From Branchiostoma lanceolatum (Eukaryota > Chordata > Leptocardii > Amphioxiformes > Branchiostomatidae), in the NCBI RefSeq assembly GCF_035083965.1, contig NC_089740.1, positions 10,724,596 to 10,788,595 on the forward strand: a stretch of 64,000 nucleotides of DNA, given 5' to 3'. A model generated the notes under the pieces. It had not been told where the DNA came from. It did not search any database and saw only the letters and a program-made list of their open reading frames with translations. The stretch's first letter is position 1. Each line of letters starts with the position of its first letter. Of this stretch, positions 1 to 11,625 are shown in pieces. Both the position numbers and the translations under genes were made by a program.

Positions 1-725
1 CTGGACATTGAGGACGGTGAGTTCTGAAGAAAACGAAATCTTTCTTGTGTGTGTGTGTGTGTGTTTTTACGATATCAATTTGTGTTGAAGCAAATGTTGC
101 TAAATTATTTTGGTCGACGTCCTTTTCTGGTACCTAGATAAGACTGTTGTTTATCAACGTACAACGTATGCTGATTGCTACTCTTCTGTTAGAATATGAC
201 GCCACCATGTTTGCTCCCTTTCTGGGTCTGATTGAACCCTTCCTTTCTTGGGCGGGCCGCTAGTAGCGCGATTTTAGTCAGGCTATGTATACAATGGTAC
301 TATGTGTTTACTCATGCTGGTTGATAATTTTGCAGGAGAATATGATGCCACTGTGATGGTCGGCGGGATGGTCGAGGGCCATGTTGGCTGCGACTGTCTG
401 GAAGAACTCATCAGGGTGGTGAAACCAGGTGGGTAGGGGTCCTTGACTGACCCAATTTCTTCTGTCGTTCTTTAAGCTCTTGGTATGGGCCTATCAGATA
501 CATATGTCCCCTTTCAAGGTTCAAGATACGTACTGTGTTGCAGGAGGATTCGTGGTGATCTGCATGCGGGAGGTCAACTTGCGGAAAGTGCCGGAGTACC
601 ATAAACTGGAACCCCGCATGGCAGCGCTGCAGAGTGAAGGATGCTGGGAGAAAGTATCACGTGACGTCTTCCCCAACTACTGCGAGGGGGAAGATGGAGT
701 CATCTTCGTGTATCGTGTGTGTTGA
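1..725 (+). CDS. METTL27: METTL27-like methyltransferase, copy A (3' part only)
   Basis: Last three exons of a class I SAM-dependent methyltransferase resembling METTL27 (WBSCR27): 1-16, 336-428 and 544-725, with the stop TGA at 723-725. The 5' exons lie outside the window. The frame runs LDIED-GEYDATVMVGGM, then LEELIRVVKPGGFVV, and ends in YRVC. The acidic-Tyr-Asp strand (EYDA) and the KPGG turn are typical of the second half of the Rossmann-like methyltransferase fold. Introns are GT-AG and both are phase 1. The last exon is almost identical to that of copy B, so A and B are recent duplicates at this end. The substrate of METTL27 is not established. The family call comes from order and motifs remembered from the family, not from a search. 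Confidence 0.85.
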
Positions 726-1989
726 TCAGAACGAACAAAATAAGATTTGCCCAAAGATGTTAAAGGAGATATTTGATAAACGGTGCCTACTACACTCGAA
801 ATATGTTCAATAATAGTACTGTTATCAAACACCGACCATGTAAAATGGATAACCTACATACATGCAACTGTCTTCCTTTTCACTTTTCGATTTGATATAT
901 TATCATCTCTTGAGTTCCTGACTATGTATTTAGGACGTATTTTGCGTGTGATATTATCGTAATCAAAGTGAGCACCAAAGACATTCCATATCGTATTCTA
1001 GTATACATACAATTACTTTGCCAGTATTCAGACCAGTATGGAAACAGAATAATAATCTTTTGTACGTCCGTTGTATTTACTGTTGGATGTTATCTATACG
1101 ATCCCTGCTAAGTTTGTCTTCATTTTGTCATAGGAACAAGTAGAATAATTATTATGTAGCTAGTGGTATGATAATATGTAGAGCAACAGTAATACTCTTG
1201 AGTCTGAAAGCAAACATTACATTTTCATTTTATTCTAAACAACTTCGCCTCACACATAAATAATGTTTCTAAACAAATATCAACAAACGAGGTACTGAGT
1301 CATAGCAGGGAAAAGCGCCTTCTTACGCTTTATCTGGTGTAAATACCTTGTCTCGAAAATGTTTCTCGACAAAAAATATCCTTCGTATACCTAGGTCCCT
1401 TCTTACCAAACCTCATCAGAAACACCTACAAAATAGATTTTATATAGTATCAAATCTACCCAACTGCACAAAAAGAGGAACTTGCACCACATTACACAGT
1501 CTACTTCGCTCATAAGCAAGCTGTGATATTTATCATTTACCACGCCCGTGTGAAGGCGAAACAATTAATTACAGCCATTACAGTATCAAATTCCGTTGCT
1601 GACAAGCTATAGCACTAATCTCTACCACTGTGGCCAATTGTGCCTCACAGGTACTAGGTGGGGATGCATTTACTGTACAACTTCTAACTCTCTGAGGGAG
1701 GTTTGTTTCGCTATGTAGAAAGTTATTACCTTCGCCAAGAAGGTTATGTTTTGCCGAGCGTAAGTCTATGTGTCTAGTTGTTCGTGGATACGATAAGTCG
1801 AGAATGCCTGGATGGATTGTCTGGATATTTGGTATGTCGGTAGGTTTTATGGAATCTCAAAATGATTAGATTTTGGGCCACTTATATTTATTTGCATGAT
1901 TAATGAGGACAGTTTAAAGATCCGCTATATTGCATGATTTTGATTTGATTTTATTACAATTGCAACAGTGCAATACACGTCGGACACAG
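726..1989. other. Spacer between copies A and B, left part
   Basis: No coding exon is seen. AT-rich sequence follows the stop of copy A. Around 1728-1750 it contains TTACCTTCGCCAAGAAGGTT. The inverted form (AACCTTCTTG-cGAAGG) appears near 5840, 6470 and 10745, so this is probably the end of a dispersed DNA-transposon remnant. Confidence 0.5.
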
Positions 1990-2440
1990 GCAGCTATTGC
2001 TGGTGTCATGACCCACGCAATGGTACCGAGGTCACGGATTCCTCACTGGGCGCTGAGTAACAAACTCGTGAACAAAGTGGCGTCGTCACTGGACGTCCAG
2101 CTCGGAAGAAAGTTCGTCACTTGAAATCTAGTGACGAGCGGCTTTATTCCAGTACTGAAGCCTCCTCAGTGCTGGAATTTCAGCACTGAATCTTGCCTCA
2201 GTACTTGGTTTCCAGAAATGAAGTCCGCTCATCACTCGGTTTTTAGTGACGATCTCCGCTCTACACTCAGGTGCCAGACAAGTAGGCTGGTTCAAAAGTC
2301 ATTTATTACTGGTTACCCAGTACGGAGGTCACTCGTCACTAGATAACCAGTAACGAAAGTCCCGTGGTCACGGGTTCCGCGCTGGATTTACCAGTAACGA
2401 GTGCCTCTTCAGTGCTGGAAGTGGAAGCCGAGTGATTACA
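1990..2440. repeat. Degenerate tandem repeat, about 31 bp period
   Basis: Roughly a dozen diverged units follow the pattern CCAGTAACGA, then about 8 variable bases, then TCGTCACTGG and AAAT. Clear units are near 2095, 2140, 2180, 2320, 2350 and 2390. Each unit holds an imperfect CCAGT/ACTGG inversion, so the array can fold locally. The short open frames here (1930-2124, 2131-2346) come from the repeat and are not genes. A related block lies at about 3800-3955. Confidence 0.65.
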
Positions 2441-2854
2441 TTTTTTCGTTCGTGGGCTTCCAGTAATCACATTCTATTATCACTGGAATGTTCCAGTGCC
2501 TAAGTAATAGACGATCTTTTGAGTCGATACAGTACTACAATAAGACGGCACGGAGGTTGAATATCCAAGTAACAAGGTACGCAACGGACACTACTCGAAT
2601 AAACAACCCACTATACGTATTGCTGGGGAATTTATCGAGTAAAACACTCATTTTGTTAGAATTTGGTTAGTAAAAAGTAAAGAGTGAGGTTTTACCTTGC
2701 CCCTTGATACCGTCTTCCGAAAGCCAGAACGTAATTGTTTTTTATATAACACCCACTAACATTATACCGCCACTAATCATAATACAATATAAAACCGCCG
2801 ACTTCAAACCGCTTATAATTAGCTACTTGTAACCTAGGGAAGTGGAGTGTGAAA

Positions 2855-3375
2855 CCGACACAATGGTGTACATGTACAGGACATTAGTTATCACAAATTA
2901 CATATTGAAACAGGGAGGCACAACCGCACGCTTCTAGAAAATAGCCTTTGCCAATATTGTGAGTTAAATCAAATAGAAGATGAGCGACACTTCATTTTAG
3001 ATTGTAATCTTTACGATATGGAAAGAAATGTTCTTTTCAAACGTATAAATGAGAAATTCCGATACTTTGAATATTGACACGCAACGGATAAATTCATATT
3101 TTTGTTGCGTCTAGACAACCCTTGTACAGTCAAGAAACATGATCTGTTCATACATCTACACATGTACAAAGAAGCGAGAAGAAGTTGACTCTACTGGATT
3201 AGCTTAGCTTATCACTTTCGTCTACCATGTAACGTTATGTTTAACTATGTACTGTATTTATTTCCCTGTGTATGTCACTTACATGTCAGTTAGGTTTATG
3301 TTAAACGACCTGTATCTAGCCCCTCGGGGGCACGAATGCACAATAGAGGTCTTCAGACATTCATTCATTAATAAT
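2855..3375 (+). mobile_element. 3' end of a LINE-type retrotransposon (truncated)
   Basis: From about 2887 an open stretch reads SYHKLHIETGRH, then a CQYC...HFILDC zinc-knuckle-like pattern with IEDE between. This is typical of the C-terminal end of non-LTR retrotransposon polyproteins. The 3' end is GTCTTCAGACATTCATTCATT at about 3349-3370, the ATTC-type tail. The same segment and tail occur at 56925-57462. Most of the element is missing. Confidence 0.65.
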
Positions 3376-3701
3376 CTATGGTGCGTTATTTTCCTTTGCA
3401 TGCACAGTCTGACATGTCTGAGGTACACCCTAAAATGGAGGAAAATTATTGTTACTGTAGTTAAATGTGTTATAGTTGCATAGTAATGTGATCGACCGTC
3501 GCTTGAATTTGCATTCCAGCCTTTTGTCGTAAATGTAACGTTACGTAAATTGACGCGTACGTTGGGGTAAATTGCATATCGGAAGCTGACTCGGTTTACG
3601 GTGCGGAACCTATCGTCACTAGACTAGCTCAGGTGAGTGTTTTGATCTGTCATCAATGGTTTTCCAGCTCCGCAGGTACTCTCATCTCTCGGTTTCCACA
3701 C

Positions 3702-3791
3702 CCTCATAAATCAGGACCCCTACGCTCCTCTTGCATCAGTCGCCCCTTCGCGACCGATGCAAGAGGAGCGTAGGGGTCCTGATTTATGAGG
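3702..3791. repeat. Perfect inverted repeat (36 bp arms, 18 bp loop)
   Basis: Arms 3702-3737 and 3756-3791 are exact reverse complements. The loop 3738-3755 contains a further TCGC/GCGA pair. Flanking bases (ACACCC and ATGGGT) continue the symmetry imperfectly. No coding potential is seen. Confidence 0.95.
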
Positions 3792-3799
3792 ATGGGTTT

Positions 3800-3955
3800 C
3801 CAGTGATAATTTGAAGTTTTCCAGTAACGACATCGCCTCATTGCTGGACGCCCAGAGATGGCAAAACTTCGTCACTGGAAATCTAGCGATGAAGGCACAT
3901 TCGTTGCTGGACACAGAGTGATAACAAAGGAACCAGTGACCTTGGTACTTTTGCA
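3800..3955. repeat. Second block of the ~31 bp degenerate repeat
   Basis: Units begin near 3822 (CCAGTAACGACATCGCC), 3852, 3884 and 3915, with CGTCACTGGAAATCTAGCGA as the clearest match to the block at 1990-2440. The block directly follows the perfect hairpin. Confidence 0.6.
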
Positions 3956-4152
3956 TGACCCACACATAATTAATGAGGAAAATCTATAATTGCAATGTTT
4001 CCACAGTAGGACTTTGATATGTGTGACATACGTCATTTACGTCATCTGCACATGTTTCTAAGGTGTTTGGACGTTAGGTGGCTTCGTAGGAGTCGTTCCT
4101 TAATCATTATCTGTTGATCTCATGGTGTACCCAGGTCACCCGTGTTACCAAC

Positions 4153-6344
4153 ATGTCTCACATCAATTACCATGGCAACGTCCGTGACGCGCAGCGTCCT
4201 GGGATTTCTCTCACGGAATCACAAACCTTCTACAAGACCTGGGCCGCTGATTATGACAAGGTACGAGACTAACTAGTAGTCATCTGACAATTGGATTGGT
4301 TATTTCATTAGGGGAACATGGAGACGTTTTGAGAAAGAAATTCCTCATAGTATAAGGAGCGCTAATTCATATGCAGAGGCTACAAGCAAGCAAGCATACT
4401 GAGGTGAAGCGAAATCATTTTCATCAATCCACCAATATAGCGGAAGCTAGATCACGTGACTTGGAACATGATATGGCGGATGCTAGATTACGTCATAGTC
4501 ATGTGACCTGAAACACAACACTGGCTACACATGAAATGTCGATACAAATATACAGAGATGTTGAAAGATCTACGCCTTTTTGAAATATGGAAGACAAGAA
4601 CACATTTAAACCTGATATTCTAAAATGTTATCGATTAATCTAGACTCGCAGACACTAGTAGTAGAGACGTCGCTTTTTGTTGATTGTCAACATTACCACT
4701 GACTTTAATCTATTGTAGGACACCGTAGAGGCGAACTACAACGGTCCCCGTGCAACTGCCGACCGTGTGCTGAAACTGTTTGAAGGCAAAACTGATGTTC
4801 GTATCCTGGACGTGGCCGCCGGCAGTGGGTTGTCAGGCGAAGCGGTATTGATTCCAATTATTTTATATTTCTATCCAGTGTGTTCTGTTATAGATTCTGT
4901 TTCTCTTCTTTTCTATGTTTCTTGCCTTCGAAATGTAATTTCCTACTATGTTTTTATTCACTTCGTTCGTTACCATAAAACTGGCTTCATTTATGACTCA
5001 GTGTAAGAGACTTTGTCACATAATCTGGGAACCTGCCAGAGAATCAGAAAATGTAAAGATCTTTCATCCTAAAATCAGTTTTCCGTTCCACCACAGCTTC
5101 ACAGGATCGGGTTCCGTTCCATGGACGCCCTTGAACCCAGTGAGGACATGCTTGCCGTAGCGAAAGAGAAAAACCTCTACGGTCGTCTGATCCAAGACTT
5201 CCTAGGGACAAACCGTCTGGACATAGAAGAGGGTGGGTTCTTCAATCCACAAGACTTAACCACATGCCAAATTTTGTTTTAAAATCCATTCATAGCTATC
5301 TTCATTACTGAGATGGGTACCTACTGCCAGTAATGATATAACACGGTGAAGTGGTGAACACTGTGAAGCTTATTGGCTACGTGTACAGAGGCTTTGTTGT
5401 TGTAATTCTGCGTGTTTGTTTGGGTTGTCGTGTGTCCCTACTTATTTGAATGCATTGTCAGTTAAGTGTCGGGAAGATTGTGAGTGAGATTAGACTTGCC
5501 GAAGTGTATCAATTACAGCTAGGAGGTGGTAGAATTAAGTCGTTATTCAGACATGACATTCAAAGTCTTGGTCCAGTCATATTTTTTTTCATTTAGACGC
5601 GTTTAACGTAGAGTGACAGGAAGTGGAATGGACCTATTACATTATTACGTCACAGTTTGTTTACCGCAATGAATGCCGGGACAGTTTGTGGTCAATCGAT
5701 GTTTTCTTAAACTGTGACGTAATAATGTTTCGGGACCATTAAACAAGACGTACGAAAAGCTCTCACTGAAACGTGATATCTTCGGGCACTTCTTGAGTTA
5801 TGCTTTAAGTACAAAAACCTATACAAACAATACCAAAGCATAACCTTCTTGACGAAGGAATTACGATTAACATGTAGCGACGTTAACGTTAGGCAAAAGA
5901 AATTGTTGATATGTTTCGTTCGCCTGATATGTTTATCGACGAACCAAAGAAGCAAGTCATGATGCTGATTGTTGATCTTTCAGGAGAATATGATGCCACC
6001 GTGATGGTTGGTGGAATGGCTGAAGGTCACGTTGGGTGCGACTGTCTGGAAGAGCTCATCAGGGTGGTGAACCAGGTGGGTAGGGGGCCTTGACTGACCC
6101 AAATTATTCTGTCGTTCTTTAAGCTCTTGGTATGCGCCTAATAAACACATATTTTGTTGCAGGAGGATTTGTGGTGATCTGCATGCGGGAGGTCAACTTG
6201 CGGAAAGTGCCGGAGTACCATAAACTGGAACCCCGCATGGCGGCGCTGCAGAGTGAAGGATGCTGGGAGCAAGTGTCACGTGACGTCTTCCCCAACTACT
6301 GCGAAGGGGAAGATGGGGTCATCTTTGTGTATCGCGTGTGTTGA
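4153..6344 (+). CDS. METTL27: METTL27-like methyltransferase, copy B (one-base deletion; possibly frame-rescued)
   Basis: Five exons: 4153-4260, 4719-4844, 5097-5232, 5984-6075 (or 6079) and 6163-6344. The start follows a possible 5'-UTR acceptor (CCAG at about 4131-4134) and gives MSHINYHGNV. Motif I is DVRILDVAAGSG, the SAM-binding loop. Exon 3 carries the acidic end of strand 2 (RSMDALEP), and exon 4 carries YDATVMVGG. In copies A and C exon 4 ends GTG AAA CCA G; here one A is missing (GTG AAC CAG), so the usual donor at 6076 leaves phase 0 and the next exon reads into TGA within five codons. A second donor, GTAGGG at 6080, adds four bases and restores the frame (VVNQVGGFVV). The gene is therefore either a frameshift pseudogene, an assembly error, or a functional copy with a shifted donor. 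Intron 1 and exons 2-3 are very close to copy C. Confidence 0.8.
5639..5728. repeat. Palindromic MITE-like hairpin in intron 3 of copy B
   Basis: Arms 5639-5658 and 5709-5728 are perfect 20 bp inverted repeats (ACATTATTACGTCACAGTTT). The spacer is about 50 bp. Each arm contains the CRE-like core TTACGTCA. Confidence 0.85.
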
Positions 6345-6622
6345 TCAGAACGAATAAAAGATATGCCAACAACACATATTAGAGGAGATATTTGATCAAT
6401 GGTTATCCACAGTTTCTCGATTTATCTATGTTGTTCACACACGCAGGCACACAGACAATGGGTACTGAAACGTAACCTTCTTGGTGAAGGTAACAACAAC
6501 ACCTCCTTGATCTTACAAAGGAGCAAATAATGTTTCTGAACAACCCATGGGCGTTAGGTTTCGGAATATTTTTTTAGTAACGAAATTTCGGCATCAGATC
6601 GGCCTATTCTGTGGCAATTTAA

Positions 6623-7392
6623 CCCTATCCAGACTGGGCTATTTTGGGATATCTGGGACTGGGGGGGGGGGGGGTGGTATTTATTGACTAAATAGGGAAT
6701 TCCCGTAATATCTAAAGGTATTAAACAAAGTAGTATGTATTGTTGATTTTAAAGTATACCAAGACATATTACCGAAATCGTAACTACGTTGACGTCAAAA
6801 TGACGTCATCAAATGACGTCACGTGTTATTAGCGACCCCTTGGGATCCGCCATCTTGGACCGGCCATTTTGAAATTTTCAAAAATACTTTTTTTCCACTT
6901 ATGACCACAAAAGACAATAAAAATAGACTAGAAACGTTAATCTAAATGTTTCTGGAAAACAAAATGCCATGTTGTGACGATTTTGAAGGCGAAAAAGCCT
7001 GTTGATACCTATAATAGTGTAATGGTCCGCTATCTTGGATTTTGACCGATTACGTCATCAAATTAGCATAAATCATGAATATTAAATCATGAAAGTTACA
7101 TCTAATTACATATGATGCTATATATGTAGGGAAATTAGTGTGGTTGAGCAAGAAAACCTAAGAAATATCATTGTTTTAAAAATTCAGTGATTTTTGCATA
7201 AAATGCCTTTCAGAAACCCGTTGCCATGGCAACACAAAAATGGTAAACTTACACAAATATCATAATATTGTTGCCAACTAAATTTTAGGAAAAGTCACCA
7301 AGTTTGGTAGTCCTAGCATATGTCGTTCGGCAGTTATACGATGTCAAAGTTGGCGCGGGCACTTTTACCCCCCCCCCCCAGTCTGGATAGGG
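6623..7392. mobile_element. piggyBac-type MITE (non-autonomous, 770 bp)
   Basis: The ends are inverted repeats, CCCTATCCAGACTGGG at the left and its complement at the right. They are flanked by TTAA on both sides (6619-6622 and 7393-7396), the target duplication of piggyBac elements, whose ends also begin with CCC. There is a G-run (6661-6674) and a C-run just inside the right end. No transposase frame is present. It lies between copies B and C, and a perfect X-box palindrome sits at 7220-7233. Confidence 0.85.
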
Positions 7393-7396
7393 TTAA

Positions 7397-8917
7397 GGCC
7401 TATGAACAGCCTAGAATCTTATCTAAAAAAAAATTCAAAATTGTATCAGCAAAAATCACATGACACTGTCTCTTCCACTCGTAACTAAACTGTGGTATCT
7501 AAATATCTATCGCCACGCCTATGTCAAAGGTGAAGCCTTTGATCGACACTTGGATGATTTGTAACAATAGGATGACCTGGACAGACTGGTCTTTCGGCGT
7601 CATTTCATAAAGAGTTCATTCCGGAACGGATCCGAGCTGAAATTCCCCTACCATTGCCGTCCGATTTGTGTCTTACAGGTAGGAATATATTCATTGTACA
7701 AATATTATATGTCTCATGAAGCTTTCCAACGCCACGTAAAAAGTTATTACAGTCAAAACTGTATTCAAAACACTCGACTTAGGACAATGGTTGCTGAGGA
7801 CAGGTGGTTGCTTAGGACAGGCTAGGATTATCTATGTAAAATGGTCGGGGCTGGTTTGATGTGGCTTGTGACTGGCCATGGGGGTGGTTGCCTGCGCCAG
7901 GTGGGTGCGAGGCCAGGTTTGACTCTACGCACCTATTTATGTTACCTATTCCTGACGCCATGGAGGAACAAACGTATGGTCACTCACAGACAAAGTAACG
8001 TACGTCAGGTTACCATGTTGTCGCTGGGAGAGCTACGACGTAGTACAATGAGGCTGGTCTTCAGTCAAATACCTCGTAGTCAGGCGAACTAATCTCATAG
8101 CAAAGGTCCTTTTATAACCTCACAGTGTTTCATTCTTTTAATGCACTAAAAAGGAATTTGCACTGCAACGAAGATCGCATTCATGAAACTTCAAAGGGCA
8201 TAAATGTACCCTTTGTGTAAAATTGGCAGAAAAACTTAAAGAAATGTGACATGACAGTGACAGATAAAACAGTGTGAAACAGATAAGTGTTGAATAAATA
8301 TGACTCTCCTAAAATTGGGATTGTAAACTCCACCCATGACGCTAATCGCCTCCATTTTGGCATTCTTTGTATGTGCCGGTGTCCTAATGTGCTCCACTCA
8401 CCGTAAAATCGTGGCTCTGTCCAAGGACGTCTTCCTTTTGTTTGAGACAACCAGCGACCCCTTTTCTGTCGATAAAAAATCATTCCGCTGAACGATTCAG
8501 GTACGTGCGCAATTATATATCATTGACATGATTTTACTATTCATATTTTCTCAATATATCATAATAGCACTTTTTGAATATTTTCACTGTAGACACATTA
8601 CATTACATGTTTTTCATTATTTGTCCATTAAGATCGCATAAAGGTCACATTTATACACCTGGTTGACTAAGCAAACTGTGATGTGTGGCCTCCCGTGTAG
8701 TTCAAATGTGTCTCGCCATAAGCGAACATACAGCTACAAAGAAAGCTGCAAATTTATCTCTATAAAGTCGCCCGTCTCGACGTCATATATTTATACGGAG
8801 GCAATAGGTATGATGTTTTGGGTGGGGTTGTTGGTTGTACGTAATGTGTCTTTCCTTATGTAATGTTTGTTCATTAATATTTCATGGTATACCCAGGTAA
8901 CCAGCTGCATAAGCAAC
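7397..8917. other. Spacer upstream of copy C
   Basis: No recognised gene. A remnant at about 7745-7830 (ACAGTCAAAACTGT, then repeated AGGACAGG) belongs to the ACAGTCAAACCTGT MITE family seen in the ACO1 introns. A 100-codon minus-strand frame at 8181-8483 resembles nothing I recognise and has no supporting signals. Confidence 0.4.
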
Positions 8918-11335
8918 ATGTCTGGCGTCACTTACCACAAAAGCATTCGCGACTTGCAGCCCCCGGGGATCACAACTGCGGAGTCGCAGGAATTCTACAA
9001 TGGCTGGGCCCCTAATTTTGACAAGGTACGAGCCTAACTAGTGGTCGGTCATTCTATTAGGACACAGCAAGAAAATTTGATTAAACAACATGGCGGACGA
9101 GTTATGGACGCTTACTTAAGCCATAGTCAGTGTCTTCAAACACCACATTTAAGTACACGCGAAATGTCGATACAAATATACAGAGATGTTGAAAGGTCTA
9201 CACCTTTATGAAATATGGAAGACAAGAACACATTTAAACCTGATATTCTGAAATGTTATCGCTTAATGTAGACTCGTAGACATTGTAAAAGAGACGTCGC
9301 TTTTTGTCGATTGTCAACTTAAACACACACTTAAATCTATTCTAGGACAACGTAGAAGCGAACTACAACGGTCCCCGTATGACAGCCGAGCGTACGCTGA
9401 AACTGTTTGAAGGCAAAACTGATGTTCGAATCCTGGACGTGGCCGCGGGCACTGGAGGTGTAGGGGAACAGGTACTTTATACTTACTTTATATTTTCTTC
9501 AAGTTTGATCAAATATCAATCCTAATGCCGTGCTTTTCTATGACTATTACCTTTTAAATTGTATTTCTTACCACGTTCTTTATTCGTTCGTTACCTTGAT
9601 TTCTCAATCCGTGTTCAAAGTCTTTGTTTTCGGTCTGTGTGTTTGTTTCTTTGGGTTGGTATGTGTCCGTATATATTTGAATGTCAGTGAACAGGCAGTA
9701 AGGTAAGTAAATGGGTGGAAAATAACATAGTTCAGGTGTGCTGGAGTGGAAGGAAGTACAGTTCTATGATTATAACCTTTAAAATTGTATTTCCTAACAT
9801 GTTCTTTATTCGTTCGTTACCTTAATTTTGTTAATCCGTGTTCAATGATGTCTTTGTTTTCGGTCTGTGTGTTGGTTTGATTTGGTGTATGTCAGCAGAC
9901 AGGCAGTAAGCTAATTGGTGGAAGAATAACCGCAAAGTAAAGGTCAGACGTGTTGGCAAAACTAGTCGTTAATCTGGGTCATGGGGTTAATGGAAGATGT
10001 GACTATTTCATGGGGGTGTTGTTTTCGGTCTGTTTGTTTGTCTGCGTTTTTGCATTTTATATATTTTTGTTTTCGAGTCACGTGACAGGAAGTGATCAAT
10101 CAACATATGTAATGTTAGTCAAAACCTTATTTGCATAATCAATGAACCACAGTTAAACAAGACATACAAGAAACTCTCAACTGTTTCATGGAGTCGGGAA
10201 TCTTGCAAGTCTTGTTTACACTGTGTTTTTCTTTGTTATATATCTGTCTCTTCTGACAAGATTTTGACCCAAAGACGTTGACATTCATTAACTTTTTCAC
10301 ACAGCCGGGCTTCTCGGATGACCGCAGGCCCTGTCAAAAGTCTCTCTGTCAGATAACCCGGGCAATCAGAAAATGTCACAATCTGTCACCCCAACATCTG
10401 CTTGGACATCATAGTTGTTTTTCTTTTCCACCACAGCTTCACAAGCTCGGGTTCCGTTCCATGGACGCCCTTGAACCCAATGAGAACATGCTTGCCGTAG
10501 CGAAGGGGAAAAACATCTACGGTCGTCTGATCCAAGACTTCCTAGGAACAAACCGTCTGGACATTGAAGATGGTGAGTTCGTCCTTCAGTCCACCTTATG
10601 AATAAAGAAGGCCTAAGGAAAGCCGCCAGGGGGAGAAAACGTTTTCTTCCATAGGCCAAGACCAAACCACATACTAGATTTCAAAACAATCCATTCATAG
10701 CAAATTGAGTTATGCTGTCCAATCACAGACTCCGTTACAAAGCATTACCTTCTTGGCGAAGGCATTATGATTATCATATAACCGCGTAACGGAACTTAAG
10801 AGAAACTTTTGATATGTTTCGTTTGCCCTAATTGTTTCTTGGAGAACCAAAGTCATGATGCTGATTGTTGATCTTCCAGGAAATTATGATGCCGTCGTGA
10901 TGTCTGGCGGGTTCCTCGAGGGCAACGTGAAGTGCGACTGTCTGGAAGAGCTCATCAGGGTGGTGAAACCAGGTGAGTAGGGGGTCTTGGCTGACCCAAG
11001 TTAAAATGTCGTTCTCTCTAAGATCTCTAGTCTAGTACGGGTCTAGTTTATACACCTAGTGCTGTTAAAAATGATAATACAACATTTGAGTTGACAAAAT
11101 ATATTTAGATAAAAAAGATAAATGTATTGATTTATTTTGTTCTCTTGTTGCAGGAGGATTTGTTGTGATCACCATGCGGGAACACAACATTCGCACGGTT
11201 CCCGAGTACCGTAAACTGGAACCCCGCATGGCGGCGCTGCAGAGTGAAGGACGCTGGGAACAGGTGTCACGTGTCGTCTTTCCCAACTACATCGAGGGTG
11301 AAGAAGGAATCACCTACTCGTATCGCGTGTGCTAA
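8918..11335 (+). CDS. METTL27: METTL27-like methyltransferase, copy C (intact)
   Basis: Five exons: 8918-9025, 9346-9471, 10437-10572, 10880-10972 and 11154-11335. They join in frame to a 214-residue protein ending in TAA. The N-terminus is MSGVTYHKSIRDLQPPG. SAM motif I is DVAAGTGGVG, around residues 65-75. Exon 3 supplies the acidic loop (MDALEPNENM), and exons 4-5 supply YDAVVMSGG and RVVKPGGFVV. Length and layout fit a compact cytosolic class I methyltransferase such as METTL27 (about 245 residues in human). Intron 1 keeps long stretches shared with intron 1 of copy B, for example about 9160-9290 against 4530-4660, which supports recent tandem duplication. The last exon has diverged from A and B (for example EGRWEQVSRVVFPNYIEGEEG). 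Of the two gene copies fully inside the window this is the only one with an undisturbed frame. Confidence 0.9.
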
Positions 11336-11423
11336 TTGAAGCAAGCGTGTGGACCAATAGTCATTCACGGATTTCAAGATGGCGGAACGCAACTCTGATG
11401 TCTGCCTTTAGATAGCAAATGTA

Positions 11424-11625
11424 TACCGTAAATACAGACATGTTCGCGGTGGTTTTATGTCCGAGGTTTTCGTGGTTAGCTCTTCGTCGCGAACTAAAAC
11501 CACCGCGAACATTTTTGTAGTTTCTGTAGCGCTACTATTGTTTCAAACTCAGAACCACCGCGAACACTCCACTTCTCCCTACGATTGAATTAAAACCACG
11601 CGAACTTAAATGCATTTTCAGTATT
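11424..11625. mobile_element. MITE with TACTGTAAAT-type ends (family 1)
   Basis: Starts TACCGTAAAT and ends with TTAAATGCATTTTCAGTA. Inside are inverted TTCGCGGTGGTTTTA and AAACCACCGCGAAC segments. Related copies are at 20913-21094, 31135-31355, 33075-33270 and 41891-41990 (partial). Confidence 0.65.

Noticed and set aside
1930..2346. Two plus-strand open frames
   Set aside because: They lie in the ~31 bp degenerate repeat and change with its units; no gene signals.
8181..8483. 100-codon minus-strand frame
   Set aside because: No recognisable domain, no splice context, and unusual residue composition; random open frame is more likely.
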